64,000 nucleotides of DNA from Bifidobacterium sp. 7101 (GTDB lineage: Bacteria > Actinomycetota > Actinomycetes > Actinomycetales > Bifidobacteriaceae). The stretch spans positions 124,001 to 188,000 of the forward strand of contig NZ_AWUN01000004.1 of assembly GCF_000499285.1 (NCBI RefSeq). The letters run 5' to 3'. Below, one piece after another: positions 48,068 through 56,323 of this stretch (the stretch's first letter is position 1; each line of letters opens with the position of its first letter). Under the pieces are notes generated by a model. That model was not told the origin of the DNA, did not search any database, and saw nothing but the letters and a program-made list of their open reading frames with translations. The translations under genes were made by a program, and so were the position numbers.

Positions 48068-48775
48068 ATGCATAAACAAACTAGCAAGCTCTTCCCTGCT
48101 GATACCGAGGAAGGTACAAGCGCATTGACTCCAGCTAAAGATATAGCGTCAACAGATTCTGCCACTCCTCCAGTTCCGCCTCCCGACAGCGGCAACACTA
48201 AACCTACCAAACACCACACCCACAAAGGCAAACCTGGTAAATCTATATGGAAGACAGCTTTCATAGCTTTGCTCGCCTTCTTCATCGGCTTGAGTTTCAG
48301 TGCATGTCGCAGTTCCGACCCTAAAGATTCTCAGGACTACAAGAATCTGCAGTCGGATTACTCGAAATCACAGGCTGATCTGCGTAAGACCCGTGAGGAC
48401 TTGCTTGACGCGCAAAACCAAATCAAGAAAGTCAAGGACAAAGCCGATAAGTGGGACAAGGAGCAGGCTGACAAGAAGGCGGCCGAACAAAAAGCCGAAC
48501 AAGACAAGAAGGACCAGGAGAAAGCTGCAGCAGACAAGGCTGCACAAGAGAAAGCAGCCGCAGACCAAGCATTACGAATACAAGCTCAACAGCAACAATC
48601 ACAAACCCAAAAGCATGTCCAACAGCAGCAGGTGCAGCCACAACTCCGCTCGCAAAGCACCGTACACCGCGGGGCATTCTGTTCTGGAGCAGGATCCACT
48701 GGAGCGTCAGACCAAAATGGCGCCACTCTGACCTGCAGAACCGCCAAAGATGGTCGCCTGCGATGGATGAACTAG
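48068..48775 (+). CDS. Membrane-anchored coiled-coil protein
   Basis: 235 residues from ATG 48068 (AGGAG 11 bases upstream; an in-frame TTG at 48044 is possible). Residues 1-60 are a Pro/Ser/Thr/Lys-rich cytoplasmic part. One membrane segment (SIWKTAFIALLAFFIGLSFSAC, about 65-86) ends in a Cys. An external coiled coil follows (about 95-200), dominated by Lys, Ala, Gln, Asp and Glu and ending in a Gln-rich run. The last 35 residues hold two Cys (GAFCSGAGSTGASDQNGATLTCRTAKDG), a small tail domain seen, as I recall, in several bifidobacterial surface proteins. AT-rich coding. Function unknown. Confidence 0.7.
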   Translation: MHKQTSKLFPADTEEGTSALTPAKDIASTDSATPPVPPPDSGNTKPTKHHTHKGKPGKSIWKTAFIALLAFFIGLSFSACRSSDPKDSQDYKNLQSDYSKSQADLRKTREDLLDAQNQIKKVKDKADKWDKEQADKKAAEQKAEQDKKDQEKAAADKAAQEKAAADQALRIQAQQQQSQTQKHVQQQQVQPQLRSQSTVHRGAFCSGAGSTGASDQNGATLTCRTAKDGRLRWMN

Positions 48776-49066
48776 CAAGAAGGAAAAGTGTTGACCTACA
48801 ACATAAGAATGCCCGACATAGCAAGTACGATTATTATATGGACACATACACCGTCAAATTCCTAAAAATAGGCTCTCATCCCTGTCTATGAGAAGAAACA
48901 CCAAGCTGTCGTGTAAACCCCTAAACGATAGGATTTACCAGATGAGCGTTTAATTTCTATACTACTTTCCGATAAAGGGTGAGACGATTCTTTTGGACCT
49001 ATGAGGGCCCATTGGTTTTCACACGAAACCAACACTCTGTTCCACTACTTATCCTGGCGCAGCATA

Positions 49067-49099
49067 AAACCTCCACAGGCTTTGTGCCTGTGGAGGTTT
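49067..49099 (-). terminator. Terminator after the CAU tRNA
   Basis: Perfect 14-bp stem AAACCTCCACAGGC / GCCTGTGGAGGTTT with a 5-nt loop, five bases after the tRNA 3' end on the minus strand and followed by T residues (GGTTTTATG). Confidence 0.9.
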
Positions 49100-49103
49100 C
49101 ATT

Positions 49104-49180
49104 TGGTGGGGCCTCAGGGGCTTGAACCCTGGACCGAACGATTATGAGTCGTTTGCTCTAACCGACTGAGCTAAGGCCCC
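49104..49180 (-). tRNA. tRNA with CAU anticodon (elongator Met or Ile2)
   Basis: 77 nt including an encoded CCA. Acceptor stem GGGGCCT/AGGCCCC, D-arm TTAGCTCAGTCGGTTAGAGC, anticodon loop CTCATAA (anticodon at 49144-49146), and T-arm CAGGGTTCAAGCCCCTG. CAU can be elongator Met, or Ile2 once TilS converts C34 to lysidine. The stretch TTAGCTCAG...CGACTCATAATCG resembles Ile2 tRNAs, but sequence alone does not settle it. tilS lies 10 kb away. The AT-rich segment 46.7-49.0 kb lies at its 3' side. Confidence 0.92.
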
Positions 49181-49250
49181 GCGCCGACCGTATCGGTCAG
49201 AGTCATGGTATCAAAACGACTCGTCATCAGCCAGGTCCGGGTTGTCGGAC

Positions 49251-50879
49251 CTACTTGGTGATCTGGTTGTAGACAGGCAGACCCATGTATCCGAAAGGAG
49301 CCTGGCGAACCTGCTTGCCGGCCACTGCCGAGACCTTCCTGTACCAGAGCGGCAGCACCGGAAGATCCTTGAAGAGCACGGCCTCGGCCTGGCGGTAATC
49401 CTGCATGGCTTCGTCCTGGTCGGTCTTGGAGGCAGCACGGGAAAGGATGGCATCATATTCCGCGCTCTTGTAGTCCCCATTGTTCAGTCCCTTGCCATCG
49501 GCCTGGCTGGAGGCATACCCCTGAACCAAGTAGCCTTCGGGGTGGGGATAGTCCGAGGTGATGCCCGAATTGAAAATACTGTTGACCTGACGGTTGTGAA
49601 CCGCCGTATTGAATTCCTTGCCCGTCGGGAAGATATTCGGTTCCGTCTTGATGCCCAGAACCTGGGCGTACTCATGCAGAACCGCATCAACCCAGTCCTT
49701 GTCTGCCCCGTCGGCGCTGTAAGCGATGCGAAGCGTGCCCTCCCAGGGAGAGATGGCGTCAGCCTGCTTCCAAAGTTTACGGGCCTGGTCCGGATCATGG
49801 TTCAGTACCTCTTTGCCTTTGATGTCGGAGGCATTCCCCCTGATGGTTGGGGCCAGGAAATCAGTGGCCGGCGTAACTGAACCAGCAAAGACCTTGTCGG
49901 CTATTTCCTTGCGATCCAAGGCATATGACAGAGCCGCCCTGCGAAGAGCACCTTCCTGCCCCTGAAAATGCTGCAGGCCTTGCGGGATGGTCAGGGACCG
50001 GAAGGCCGGCCCAGGCTTGATCAAGGGCTGCAGGCCCGAATCGGTATGGAAGGTTTTCAGGCGGGAGACCGGAACCGTATCGAGCACATCCAGGTGACCG
50101 GCTTGGATATCGGCATAGGCGGCATCGAGACTCTGGTAGTCCCTGAACTCCAGGCTTCCGTTGCGAGCCTTGCGCGGTCCCTTGTATGTGGGATCCTTCT
50201 CCAGCTTGATTCCCTGGTTGGGCACCCATGATTTGAAGCGGTAGGGTCCATTCCCGATCGGCTTCTTACCGAAGGCCTTGATGTCCTTGTAGGCGGATGC
50301 CGGCAGGGGAAGGAAGGCCACATCTCCCACCTTGTAGGGGAAGGAGGAATCCGGCTTGCTCATGGTCACCTCCAAGGTCAGATCGTCAACCACCCGAAGA
50401 CCAGACAGAGGAGCCTTGGGGTCGCCATGCTCATCCTGCACCTGCTCGTACCCAGCGATGGTCGAAAAAGCCGAGGCACCCAGCTGCCCATTGGCCGCAT
50501 TCGCCGCGAAAGACCAGGAATCCGCATAGGTCTTGGCTGTGATCTTCTCCCCATCACTGAAGGTGAGTCCCGGTTTGAGGACAATCGTGTACCGACTTGC
50601 ATCCTCATTGGGAGTAATCGATTTGGCCTGAACCAGCGTCATTCCGCCCTTGGCATCGAAGGCGACCAACCCGTCGAAGAGCTGGGTCACCACCTTCCAA
50701 CCTGCGGTGTCGTTGGTGCTGGAGGGAATCAGAGGAGCCGTAGGTTCGGCATTGTTGACGCTGATGGCGGCCCGAGGGTCGACCCGGTCTTCTTGGGAAG
50801 CCTGGGAGGTGCCGCAGGCGCCCACCGCCAGGATAAGCGGGAGCAGCACCGCCGCGAGGTAGGAACGAAGCTTAGTCAT
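49251..50879 (-). CDS. Peptide ABC transporter substrate-binding lipoprotein (family 5), orphan
   Basis: 542 residues from ATG 50879 (AAAGGT upstream). Lipoprotein signal peptide with lipobox AVGAC. Family-5 features: the early LFDGLVAFDAKGGMTLVQAKSI block, YTIVLKPGLTFSDGEKITAKTYADSW, and the long C-terminal domain (YSADGADKDWVDAVLHEYAQVLGIKTE). Binds oligopeptides, perhaps of the kind taken up by an incomplete transporter elsewhere. There are no permease or ATPase genes beside it. Upstream on the same strand is the YkoE-like gene. Confidence 0.92.
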   Translation of the reverse strand: MTKLRSYLAAVLLPLILAVGACGTSQASQEDRVDPRAAISVNNAEPTAPLIPSSTNDTAGWKVVTQLFDGLVAFDAKGGMTLVQAKSITPNEDASRYTIVLKPGLTFSDGEKITAKTYADSWSFAANAANGQLGASAFSTIAGYEQVQDEHGDPKAPLSGLRVVDDLTLEVTMSKPDSSFPYKVGDVAFLPLPASAYKDIKAFGKKPIGNGPYRFKSWVPNQGIKLEKDPTYKGPRKARNGSLEFRDYQSLDAAYADIQAGHLDVLDTVPVSRLKTFHTDSGLQPLIKPGPAFRSLTIPQGLQHFQGQEGALRRAALSYALDRKEIADKVFAGSVTPATDFLAPTIRGNASDIKGKEVLNHDPDQARKLWKQADAISPWEGTLRIAYSADGADKDWVDAVLHEYAQVLGIKTEPNIFPTGKEFNTAVHNRQVNSIFNSGITSDYPHPEGYLVQGYASSQADGKGLNNGDYKSAEYDAILSRAASKTDQDEAMQDYRQAEAVLFKDLPVLPLWYRKVSAVAGKQVRQAPFGYMGLPVYNQITK

Positions 50880-50958
50880 GATAGGACCTTTCCTGCCCGG
50901 TACGGGCCTTGTCACGAAACATATAGTCAATCAGTCGATTGGGCGAGGATGCCGATAT

Positions 50959-51585
50959 TCAGACCTGCCTGACATCCTGCCCGGATGCCAGACGATCCAG
51001 AGCACCGGTGCTGCCGATGGCCCGGAATAGGAACCAGCTGACCAGCCCAGCCAGGACCACTCCGCTGATCAGTTCGCAGACGGTGCCGATGATCCCCCTC
51101 GGACTGAGAAGGGAAACCCCCTGATAGTAGAAGGCCAGAAGAAACGCGTTATAGACCAAGGCTATCAGGACACCTCCCAGAACGGTCGTTCCCAGGGTCC
51201 ACCGGCGGTAGCGGAATATTCCGAAGGCCAGCTCAGCGCAAAGGGCCTCGACGATGGCCTCCACCAAAATCATCGGCACGTTATAGGCGTTGCCAGGCAG
51301 AATCTCGACCAGGACGCTGATGATGCCGACGTAGACGGCCGCGCCGGGCTTGCGCAGTATCAACAGGGACAGGGTACAGGGAAAGTAGAAGACCCCGTGC
51401 AAAAGGGCCGCCGCCCCGGGAAGCAGGGCCGTCATCAGCGGGAATATCCACGAGGCGAGCAGGCTGGCCAACCAGTAAATCAACCCCGACACCGCGCCCA
51501 GGCCGGCGCCGACCGCAATGTCAAGCGGCCTCCAGCGCAACCGATGAGAAGCGGAAATCCGACCCTGCTGCTGTTTTACCGTCAT
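50959..51585 (-). CDS. ECF transporter S component, YkoE-like (thiamine/hydroxymethylpyrimidine)
   Basis: 208 residues from ATG 51585 (AAGGGAG upstream). About six membrane helices with the YkoE markers WRPLDIAVGAGLGAVSGLIYW, LILRKPGAAVYVGIISVLVEILPGN, and a C-terminal ELISGVVLAGLVSWFL...TGALDRLASG. S components recognise the vitamin and rely on EcfA/EcfT energising units; none are adjacent. Substrate is inferred as thiamine or its pyrimidine precursor. No TPP riboswitch motif is seen upstream. The next gene downstream is the orphan peptide-binding protein. Confidence 0.82.
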   Translation of the reverse strand: MTVKQQQGRISASHRLRWRPLDIAVGAGLGAVSGLIYWLASLLASWIFPLMTALLPGAAALLHGVFYFPCTLSLLILRKPGAAVYVGIISVLVEILPGNAYNVPMILVEAIVEALCAELAFGIFRYRRWTLGTTVLGGVLIALVYNAFLLAFYYQGVSLLSPRGIIGTVCELISGVVLAGLVSWFLFRAIGSTGALDRLASGQDVRQV

Positions 51586-51889
51586 TGATACTCCCTTGCG
51601 ACCGCCATAGAGCGGACGGCCCATTCCTCATGCGCACAGCGATAAGAAGGGACCCGCCCAAGCAGGCAAAGGCCCGTCCGGCGCTCCTTGACCTGCGCAT
51701 GCCGGGCGGGAACGTCGACTCAAGGCTACCCCGACCAAGGCGGCAGAACCAGGGTCTGGTCATAGGTCTTGTTTATAGGTGGCCATCCGCCTGCCTCAGC
51801 TTGCTTATCAGCCCGGCGCATAAGTCAGAAGTTCCCACTACCATGAATGCAGTTTGCACTGTCTTTCTAAGGTTCTGTGAGGTAGCTTC
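51586..51889. other. Divergent intergenic region between YkoE-like gene and ettA
   Basis: About 300 bp. Should hold divergent promoters. I looked for a TPP riboswitch (CTGAGA, GGGGTGC and ACCTGA blocks) on the minus strand and found none. No repeat or RNA gene seen. Confidence 0.4.
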
Positions 51890-53566
51890 TTGGCCGAATT
51901 CATTTATCAGATGATCAAGGCGCGCAAGTCCTTCGGCGACCGCGTCATCCTGGACGATGTGACCCTGAGTTTTCTGCCCGGCGCCAAGATCGGCGTGGTG
52001 GGCCCCAACGGCATGGGCAAATCCACCCTGCTGCGGATCATGGCCGGCCTGGACACGGTCAGCAACGGCGAGGCACAGCTCACCCCCGGCTATACGGTGG
52101 GCATCCTCCAGCAGGAGCCGCCGCTGGACGAGGACAAGACCGTGGGCGAGAACATCCGCATGGCCTTCGGCGACATCATGAGCAAGGTCGACCGCTTCAA
52201 CCAAATCGGCGAGCAGATGGCTGACCCCAACGCCGATTACGACGCTCTCATGACCGAGATGGGCCAGCTTCAGGAGCAGATCGATGCCGCCAATGGCTGG
52301 GACCTTGACTCCCAGCTTGACCAGGCCATGGATGCGCTGCAGTGCCCCGACCCGGACACCCCGGTCTCGGTCATCTCGGGAGGCGAGCGCCGCCGGGTGG
52401 CCCTATGCCGTCTACTGCTGGAGGCACCCGACCTGCTGCTCCTGGACGAGCCCACCAACCACCTGGACGCCGAGTCCATCCTCTGGCTGGAGCAGTACCT
52501 GCATACCTACAAGGGTGCGGTCCTGGCCGTGACCCACGACCGGTACTTCCTGGACAACGTGGCCGAATGGATCTGCGAGGTGGACCGTGGCCACCTCTAC
52601 CCCTACCAGGGCAACTACTCCACATACCTGGAGACCAAGGCCAAGCGTCTGGAGGTCCAGGGCCAGAAGGATGCCAAGCTGGCCAAGCGTCTCAACAACG
52701 AACTGGAATGGGTCCGCTCCTCCCCCAAGGCCCGGCAGGCCAAGAACAAGGCCCGCCTGGAGCGCTACGAACAGATGGAGAACGAGGCTCGGAACAACAA
52801 GAAGCTGGACTTCTCGGAGATCCAGATTCCGCCGGGACCCCGCCTGGGCTCCAAGGTGCTGGAGGCCGAGCACATCCACAAGGCCTTCGGTGACCGCGTC
52901 CTGATCGACGATCTGAGCTTCACCCTGCCTCGAAACGGCATTGTGGGCGTCATCGGCCCCAACGGCGTGGGCAAGTCCACGCTCTTCAAAACCATCGTGG
53001 GCCTGGAGCCCCTGACCTCGGGCACCCTGGAGGTCGGCGACACGGTCAAGATCTCCTACGTGGATCAGAACCGCGAAGGCATCGATCCCAACAAGAACCT
53101 CTGGGAAGTGGTCTCCGGAGGACTGGACTTCATCGAGGTCGGCGGCGTCGAGGTGCCTACCCGCGCCTACGTAGCCTCCTTCGGCTTCAAGGGTTCGGAT
53201 CAGCAGAAGCCGGCCGGCGTGCTTTCCGGCGGAGAGCGCAACAGGCTGAACCTGGCACTCACCCTCAAGCAGGGCGGCAACTTGCTCCTGCTGGATGAGC
53301 CCACCAACGATCTGGATGTGGAGACCCTGGAAAGTCTGGAGAACGCCCTGCTGGCCTTCCCTGGCTGCGCTGTGGTCATCTCCCACGACCGCTGGTTCCT
53401 GGACCGTATCGCCACCCATATCCTGGCCTGGGAGGGCACGGACGAGAATCCGGCTTCCTGGTATTGGTTTGAGGGCAACTTCCAGGCCTACCAGGAGAAC
53501 AAGGTCAAGCGTCTGGGCGAGGAGGCCTCCAGGCCCCACCGCATCCACCGCAAGCTGACCCGCTGA
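51890..53566 (+). CDS. ettA: Energy-dependent translational throttle protein (ABC-F)
   Basis: 558 residues beginning at TTG 51890 (GAGGTAGC upstream). The N-terminus AEFIYQMIKARKSFGDRVILDDVTLSFLPGAKIGVVGPNG matches EttA, including the unusual start. Two ABC domains: Walker A GPNGMGKST and GPNGVGKST, signatures ISGGERRRVALCRLL and LSGGERNRLNLALTL, Walker B LLLLDEPTNHLD and LLLLDEPTNDLD. The linker (about 245-320) contains KARQAKNKARLERYE. Binds the ribosomal E site and gates elongation according to ATP/ADP. Confidence 0.96.
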   Translation: MAEFIYQMIKARKSFGDRVILDDVTLSFLPGAKIGVVGPNGMGKSTLLRIMAGLDTVSNGEAQLTPGYTVGILQQEPPLDEDKTVGENIRMAFGDIMSKVDRFNQIGEQMADPNADYDALMTEMGQLQEQIDAANGWDLDSQLDQAMDALQCPDPDTPVSVISGGERRRVALCRLLLEAPDLLLLDEPTNHLDAESILWLEQYLHTYKGAVLAVTHDRYFLDNVAEWICEVDRGHLYPYQGNYSTYLETKAKRLEVQGQKDAKLAKRLNNELEWVRSSPKARQAKNKARLERYEQMENEARNNKKLDFSEIQIPPGPRLGSKVLEAEHIHKAFGDRVLIDDLSFTLPRNGIVGVIGPNGVGKSTLFKTIVGLEPLTSGTLEVGDTVKISYVDQNREGIDPNKNLWEVVSGGLDFIEVGGVEVPTRAYVASFGFKGSDQQKPAGVLSGGERNRLNLALTLKQGGNLLLLDEPTNDLDVETLESLENALLAFPGCAVVISHDRWFLDRIATHILAWEGTDENPASWYWFEGNFQAYQENKVKRLGEEASRPHRIHRKLTR

Positions 53567-53605
53567 ACGAAATACACCACGAGGGATTGAGGGCCGAGGA
53601 AAAGC

Positions 53606-54520
53606 ATGAGCACCGAGGACGAAGCACTGGCCCAGGCCATCGCTGGGTTGAACCTGCAGGAGCAGCAGCCCGCCGATGGCCGTTCCCGTTTTCTGGGCAA
53701 ATCACTGGACTTCCCTACCGGCCGCCTCTACGGAGGTCAGCTGCTGGGCCAGGCCATTATGGCCGGCGGGCGGACCGTGCCCGAAGGTCGGCTGCCCCAC
53801 TCGATGCACGCCTATTACCTACGCACTGGACTCCTGAACCAGGACGTTCAAGCGGAAGTCGAGACCATTCGCGACGGACGTTCCTTCTCCTCTCGACGAG
53901 TTGATCTGCACCAGGGTGAACGGACTATCCTGAACGCCCTGCTCTCCTACCAGCAGGTCGGCCAGGAAGGCATCCGCTATGCCGACCCTATGCCGACAGG
54001 GCTGCCTGATCCGGAGGATCTGCCTGGCTCCCGGCAGCTGATGGAACCCTATGCCGATCAGTCCGCTTTCGCTGACTACTACGCCCATCAGAGCCCTTTC
54101 GACATGCGCCATGTTGGCGGAACGGTACTGCTGGACGATGCTGATGATGCAGAAAATAAAGATTCCAAGGATGGCAACAGGAGTCGCCAGGCCGTATGGA
54201 GCCGCACCCAGGGAAAGGCCGACCTGGACCCGCTGATGCGCCGGGCCCTGCTGGCCATGGAATGCGATCAGATCATGATGGAGCCCGCCCTTCGCCGTGC
54301 CGGGCTGAGCATGACCACCCCGGGGATCTCCTTCGCATCCATCGACCATGCCATGTGGTGGTATCAGGATCTGGACCCCTGCGAGTGGCACTGCTTTATT
54401 CAGGAGTCCCCCGTGGCCGATCACGGACGCAGCCTGTGCATGGCCAAGGTCTACAACCGCCGGGGTGACCTAGCTGCCTACATGGTTCAAGAGGCCATGA
54501 TCAGGGTGCCCAATGACTGA
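53606..54520 (+). CDS. Acyl-CoA thioesterase II (TesB-like)
   Basis: 304 residues in a double hotdog fold. Signatures FPTGRLYGGQLLGQAIMAGGRTVPEG, SMHAYYLRTG, VETIRDGRSFSSRRVDLHQGER and, in the second hotdog, GISFASIDHAMWWYQDLDPCEWHCF followed by GRSLCMAKVYNRRGDLAAYMVQEAMIRV. Hydrolyses acyl-CoA to fatty acid and CoA. A polar insert (DADDAENKDSKDGNRSRQAVW) lies between the hotdogs. Starts 40 bp after ettA with a CGAGGAAAAGC ribosome site, so the two may be co-transcribed. Confidence 0.93.
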   Translation: MSTEDEALAQAIAGLNLQEQQPADGRSRFLGKSLDFPTGRLYGGQLLGQAIMAGGRTVPEGRLPHSMHAYYLRTGLLNQDVQAEVETIRDGRSFSSRRVDLHQGERTILNALLSYQQVGQEGIRYADPMPTGLPDPEDLPGSRQLMEPYADQSAFADYYAHQSPFDMRHVGGTVLLDDADDAENKDSKDGNRSRQAVWSRTQGKADLDPLMRRALLAMECDQIMMEPALRRAGLSMTTPGISFASIDHAMWWYQDLDPCEWHCFIQESPVADHGRSLCMAKVYNRRGDLAAYMVQEAMIRVPND

Positions 54521-54604
54521 GCGTCCACCGGATCGCCGCATATTTTTCTAGGCAACAGGTCGACCATCTTCGGGAATGCCCTAAGCTACAGCTTCGAACG
54601 CTGT

Positions 54605-55162
54605 TCAGCCATGCCTTTTGCTTGAATCGGCCTTTATCCCTGCCCTATCAGCGGTATCGGCCGCATCGGCCATGGGTCTTCGTGAGGACTTCTTGCGCCG
54701 GTCGGGGTTCTCAGGTCCATCATCCGGTGGCAGTTGACAGAGCCACTCCCCCACTGCTCCGGCCACCACATCGAGCAGACAGACCAGGGAGGCGACCAGG
54801 CACTCCTGCATGACCCGTGTGTAATAGGGCGCGCCTGCATGGCCCATGCTGATCAGGGCCTGACTGCCGTACCAGCCCAACAGGGCTGCACAGGCAATGC
54901 CCAAGGCCTTGCTCATGATCAGCACATTGACCGCGAAGCGCAGATCCATCTCCTTGCGGTCCCCCTTGGCGTAGCGATGCACCTGGAAGGCCATGATCAG
55001 GATGGCCACCCCAAGCAGGAAGAGCAATACGCTGACCAGCCAGGGAACCCCCATCAGGTCCGTCCTGGTGGACATGCCAAGTTTCGAGATGCCGGCGCCA
55101 CCCACCAGCCCAAGGACCAGGGCGACCAGATAGTGCGCGAGCGGTGTGCGGCGGGCCCTCAT
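54605..55162 (-). CDS. DUF3180-like membrane protein
   Basis: 185 residues with four membrane helices (YLVALVLGLVGGAGISKLG, WLVSVLLFLLGVAILIMAFQV, SKALGIACAALLGWYGSQAL, LVASLVCLLDVVAGAVG) and a polar C-terminal tail of about 40 residues. The HRYAKGDRKEMDLRFAVNVLIMSKALGI region is typical of the DUF3180 family, which in Actinobacteria follows folK. Its ATG overlaps the FolB-FolK stop by 4 bp. Function unknown. Confidence 0.85.
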   Translation of the reverse strand: MRARRTPLAHYLVALVLGLVGGAGISKLGMSTRTDLMGVPWLVSVLLFLLGVAILIMAFQVHRYAKGDRKEMDLRFAVNVLIMSKALGIACAALLGWYGSQALISMGHAGAPYYTRVMQECLVASLVCLLDVVAGAVGEWLCQLPPDDGPENPDRRKKSSRRPMADAADTADRAGIKADSSKRHG

Positions 55163-56241
55163 GACAGACCGTCCAGAATCCAGTCCTCCGAGACCAGGCT
55201 GATGCGATCACGGTCAGGAGCACGGTTGGCCAGGCTTGCCAGGCAGAATCCGTCAGCACCAGGCAGACAGTGTTCAGGCTCCAAATAGGCCCAGGGAATC
55301 AGAATGCGCGATGGAGCATCAGCGGTCAGCAGAGGAGGACGGTCCTGAGATGACGGAACCGAGCCGTCCGAGGTCTCCACCTCCACCACATCGGCATCCA
55401 GCCCGCCCATCTGTCTGATAGGGGCGGCCACCATGTTCAGAGCAGACCGCAGCTCCCGCAGATTCAGCGGCGTCTGTAGGATAACCACAGCCGATAGACG
55501 CTGATCCCCCTGATCATCCCGGTAGGTATACAGAGGCGAGATGCCGACCAACTGGCTGCCGGGGATCCCGTCCAGGGCTGCAAGAGCACGGAGCATGGTC
55601 AATCGGTCAGTTCCCGATGCTCCTTCCAGAGCAATCACATCACGCATCAGAAGGCCCTGTGGTTGAGCTCCCCCAACAGTCTGCTGACTGTTCGCTTCGT
55701 TATCGTTCTCCGGAACTGAGGACAGTTCGTTCTGCGTAGAGGAAGTCACGGGGTGACGCAGTCTCGCCTGCGTTGCATGACCAGAATCGGCCTGTCCGGA
55801 CAGCAGGAGGGAAGGATGCCCTAGAGCCGCATTCTCGCCGCCGCTTACACGTCCAGACTCCATACTGCCTGGGTTGCCTTCCATCTGATCGTCGGCCGCA
55901 CGTTCGAGGGTGACGCCTACCTGAAAATCGACTCCTGTTCCCTGGTCAGCGCCCAGACGGGTGACTGTAACCCTTGTGCGGCGAATCTGATGGGAGAGCA
56001 GAATGGCATCTGCCACCTTGGCGGTCAAAGACTCCAGAATCTCATAGGCCGGCTCGTTCTGGATCAAGTTGACGATACGACGAACAATCTGCACATAGTC
56101 CACGGTCTGAGTGCCGTCGTTGAGTCTGCCTGCCTCACTCAAATCCAGGTAGAGGACGGCATCGACCTGATAGCCGAATCCAGACTTCTGCCGGCCATGC
56201 AGGGGTGCGACCTTGATGGAGCTCAGACGGATGGAATCCAT
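55159..56241 (-). CDS. FolB-FolK fusion, apparently degenerate
   Basis: 360 residues from ATG 56241 (GGGAGGAG upstream). Residues 1-115 align by eye with dihydroneopterin aldolase (MDSIRLSSIKVAPLHG, EAGRLNDGTQTVDYVQIVRRIVNLIQNEPAYEILESLTAKVADAI, VTVTRLG). The usual catalytic Lys after VTV (expected K-P) reads Arg-Leu, and the N-terminal Glu of GVxxxE is missing. After a polar linker (about 120-205), residues 205-355 resemble FolK (SPLYTYRDDQGDQRLSAVVILQTPLNLRELRSALN) but lack the RxxRWGPR motif; the metal-binding Asp-Ala-Asp survives (GLDADVVEVE). Probably no longer active in folate synthesis. No folE or folP lies beside it. Confidence 0.75.
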   Translation of the reverse strand: MDSIRLSSIKVAPLHGRQKSGFGYQVDAVLYLDLSEAGRLNDGTQTVDYVQIVRRIVNLIQNEPAYEILESLTAKVADAILLSHQIRRTRVTVTRLGADQGTGVDFQVGVTLERAADDQMEGNPGSMESGRVSGGENAALGHPSLLLSGQADSGHATQARLRHPVTSSTQNELSSVPENDNEANSQQTVGGAQPQGLLMRDVIALEGASGTDRLTMLRALAALDGIPGSQLVGISPLYTYRDDQGDQRLSAVVILQTPLNLRELRSALNMVAAPIRQMGGLDADVVEVETSDGSVPSSQDRPPLLTADAPSRILIPWAYLEPEHCLPGADGFCLASLANRAPDRDRISLVSEDWILDGLS

Positions 56242-56323
56242 GATGTACGCTCCTCCCTTGCCTTGGAACATTCACTGCCGCATGGCCCGGAACCATAAGC
56301 AAGGCACCGAGCCGATCCAGAAT

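Noticed and set aside
49104-49180. tRNA-adjacent integrative element with att repeats
   Set aside because: I looked for a second copy of the tRNA 3' end across the AT-rich segment and for an integrase, and found neither.
51586-51889. TPP riboswitch before the YkoE-like gene
   Set aside because: None of the conserved thi-box blocks were found on the minus strand.
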